Below, in pieces: positions 63,772 through 64,000 of a stretch of DNA of 64,000 nt. Under the pieces are notes generated by a model. The model worked only from the letters and a program-made list of their open reading frames with translations, made no database searches and was not told the DNA's origin. Source of the DNA: Pseudomonadota bacterium (GTDB lineage Bacteria; Pseudomonadota; Gammaproteobacteria; UBA9214); contig JAWLAI010000003.1 of assembly GCA_041395565.1 (NCBI GenBank), forward strand, positions 372,001 through 436,000. The letters run 5' to 3'. Position 1 is the stretch's first letter. Each line of letters begins with the position of its first letter. Both the position numbers and the translations under genes were made by a program.

Positions 63772-64000
63772 ATGAGAAGTCCGCTAATGCGTGTATTGCT
63801 GTCACTGGCGTTGCTGTGCAGCTGGCAGGCGCCGGTGCTGGCCCTGGACGGTTCGGTCGAGCACCTGCGCGAAACGAGCAAGGCCTTTGCCGCGGTTGCG
63901 CGCGAGGTCGCGCCGTCGGTGGTCTTCATCCAGGTCGAGAAGCAGACGCAGTCCAGCGCGGGCGCGACGCCGTTCGGCGGCGAGCAGTGGCCCTTCGGCG
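63772..64000 (+). CDS. HtrA/Deg-family serine protease, N-terminal fragment
   Basis: 76 codons are visible before the window ends. AAGGAG precedes ATG 63772. Signal peptide RVLLSLALLCSWQAPVLA, then SVEHLRETSKAFAAVAREVAPSVVFIQVE without break, the typical start of periplasmic Deg/HtrA proteases, followed by a Gly/Phe-rich loop. The catalytic domain and PDZ domains are outside the window. Its place after copper efflux genes suits an envelope stress protease. Confidence 0.85.
   Translation, partial: MRSPLMRVLLSLALLCSWQAPVLALDGSVEHLRETSKAFAAVAREVAPSVVFIQVEKQTQSSAGATPFGGEQWPFG

Overview
The window is 64 kb of GC-rich, densely coded chromosomal DNA from a Gram-negative bacterium, most probably a gammaproteobacterium. 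I infer this from the asmA–mutY–yggX order, the RND/TolC envelope machinery, the REP-like repeats and an unspliced tRNA-Phe with encoded CCA. Species cannot be read from the sequence; a Chromatiales/Ectothiorhodospiraceae-like organism is a guess. No phage, integrase, insertion sequence, rRNA or CRISPR array is visible.

Layout. 1–7131: end of an AsmA-family gene, a START/SRPBCC-like exported protein, mutY, yggX, a compact dTDP-rhamnose operon in the order rmlA-rmlC-rmlD-rmlB, then tRNA-Phe(GAA) with its own strong promoter. 7314–12357 (minus strand): an ArsB/NhaD-type permease with a CBS-domain partner, then a yfdX–response regulator–histidine kinase operon. 12815–18666: three poorly described exported or membrane proteins (an EF-hand protein with C-terminal membrane segments; a lipoprotein with a degenerate MACPF-like signature; a secreted protein with an internal repeat), followed by a methyltransferase. 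19772–31650: five consecutive exported DUF11-type proteins, including a 1943-residue fusion of DUF11, OmpA-like and probable beta-barrel parts. 31672–38890: a class II c-type cytochrome divergent from a LysR regulator, a solitary secF, a DUF349 protein, a 73-residue protein behind a poly-G tract, and a DUF5666 lipoprotein.

39705–54225 is a chemotaxis cluster: cheY, cheA, cheW, three large chemoreceptors, a STAS protein, a CheZ-like protein, cheD, a second cheY and a CheC/CheX-like protein. No cheR, cheB or flagellar gene is present. The two candidate CheY-P phosphatases carry, respectively, a D-x3-Q motif and an E-x2-N-x22-P motif. The CheZ-like protein and CheD end in the same short DI(E/D)LF peptide. 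This is the part most likely to hold undescribed wiring.

54409–63389 is a copper/silver export island: a small Cys-rich secreted protein, then CusC/CusB/CusA-type tripartite efflux genes with overlapping or abutting ends, then a Cu+-type P1B ATPase whose N-terminus is a tandem duplication of YHS and heavy-metal-binding modules. CusA keeps the three methionines of the E. coli copper site at almost the same residue numbers, which supports Cu(I)/Ag(I) as substrate. The window ends inside an HtrA/Deg-family periplasmic protease gene.
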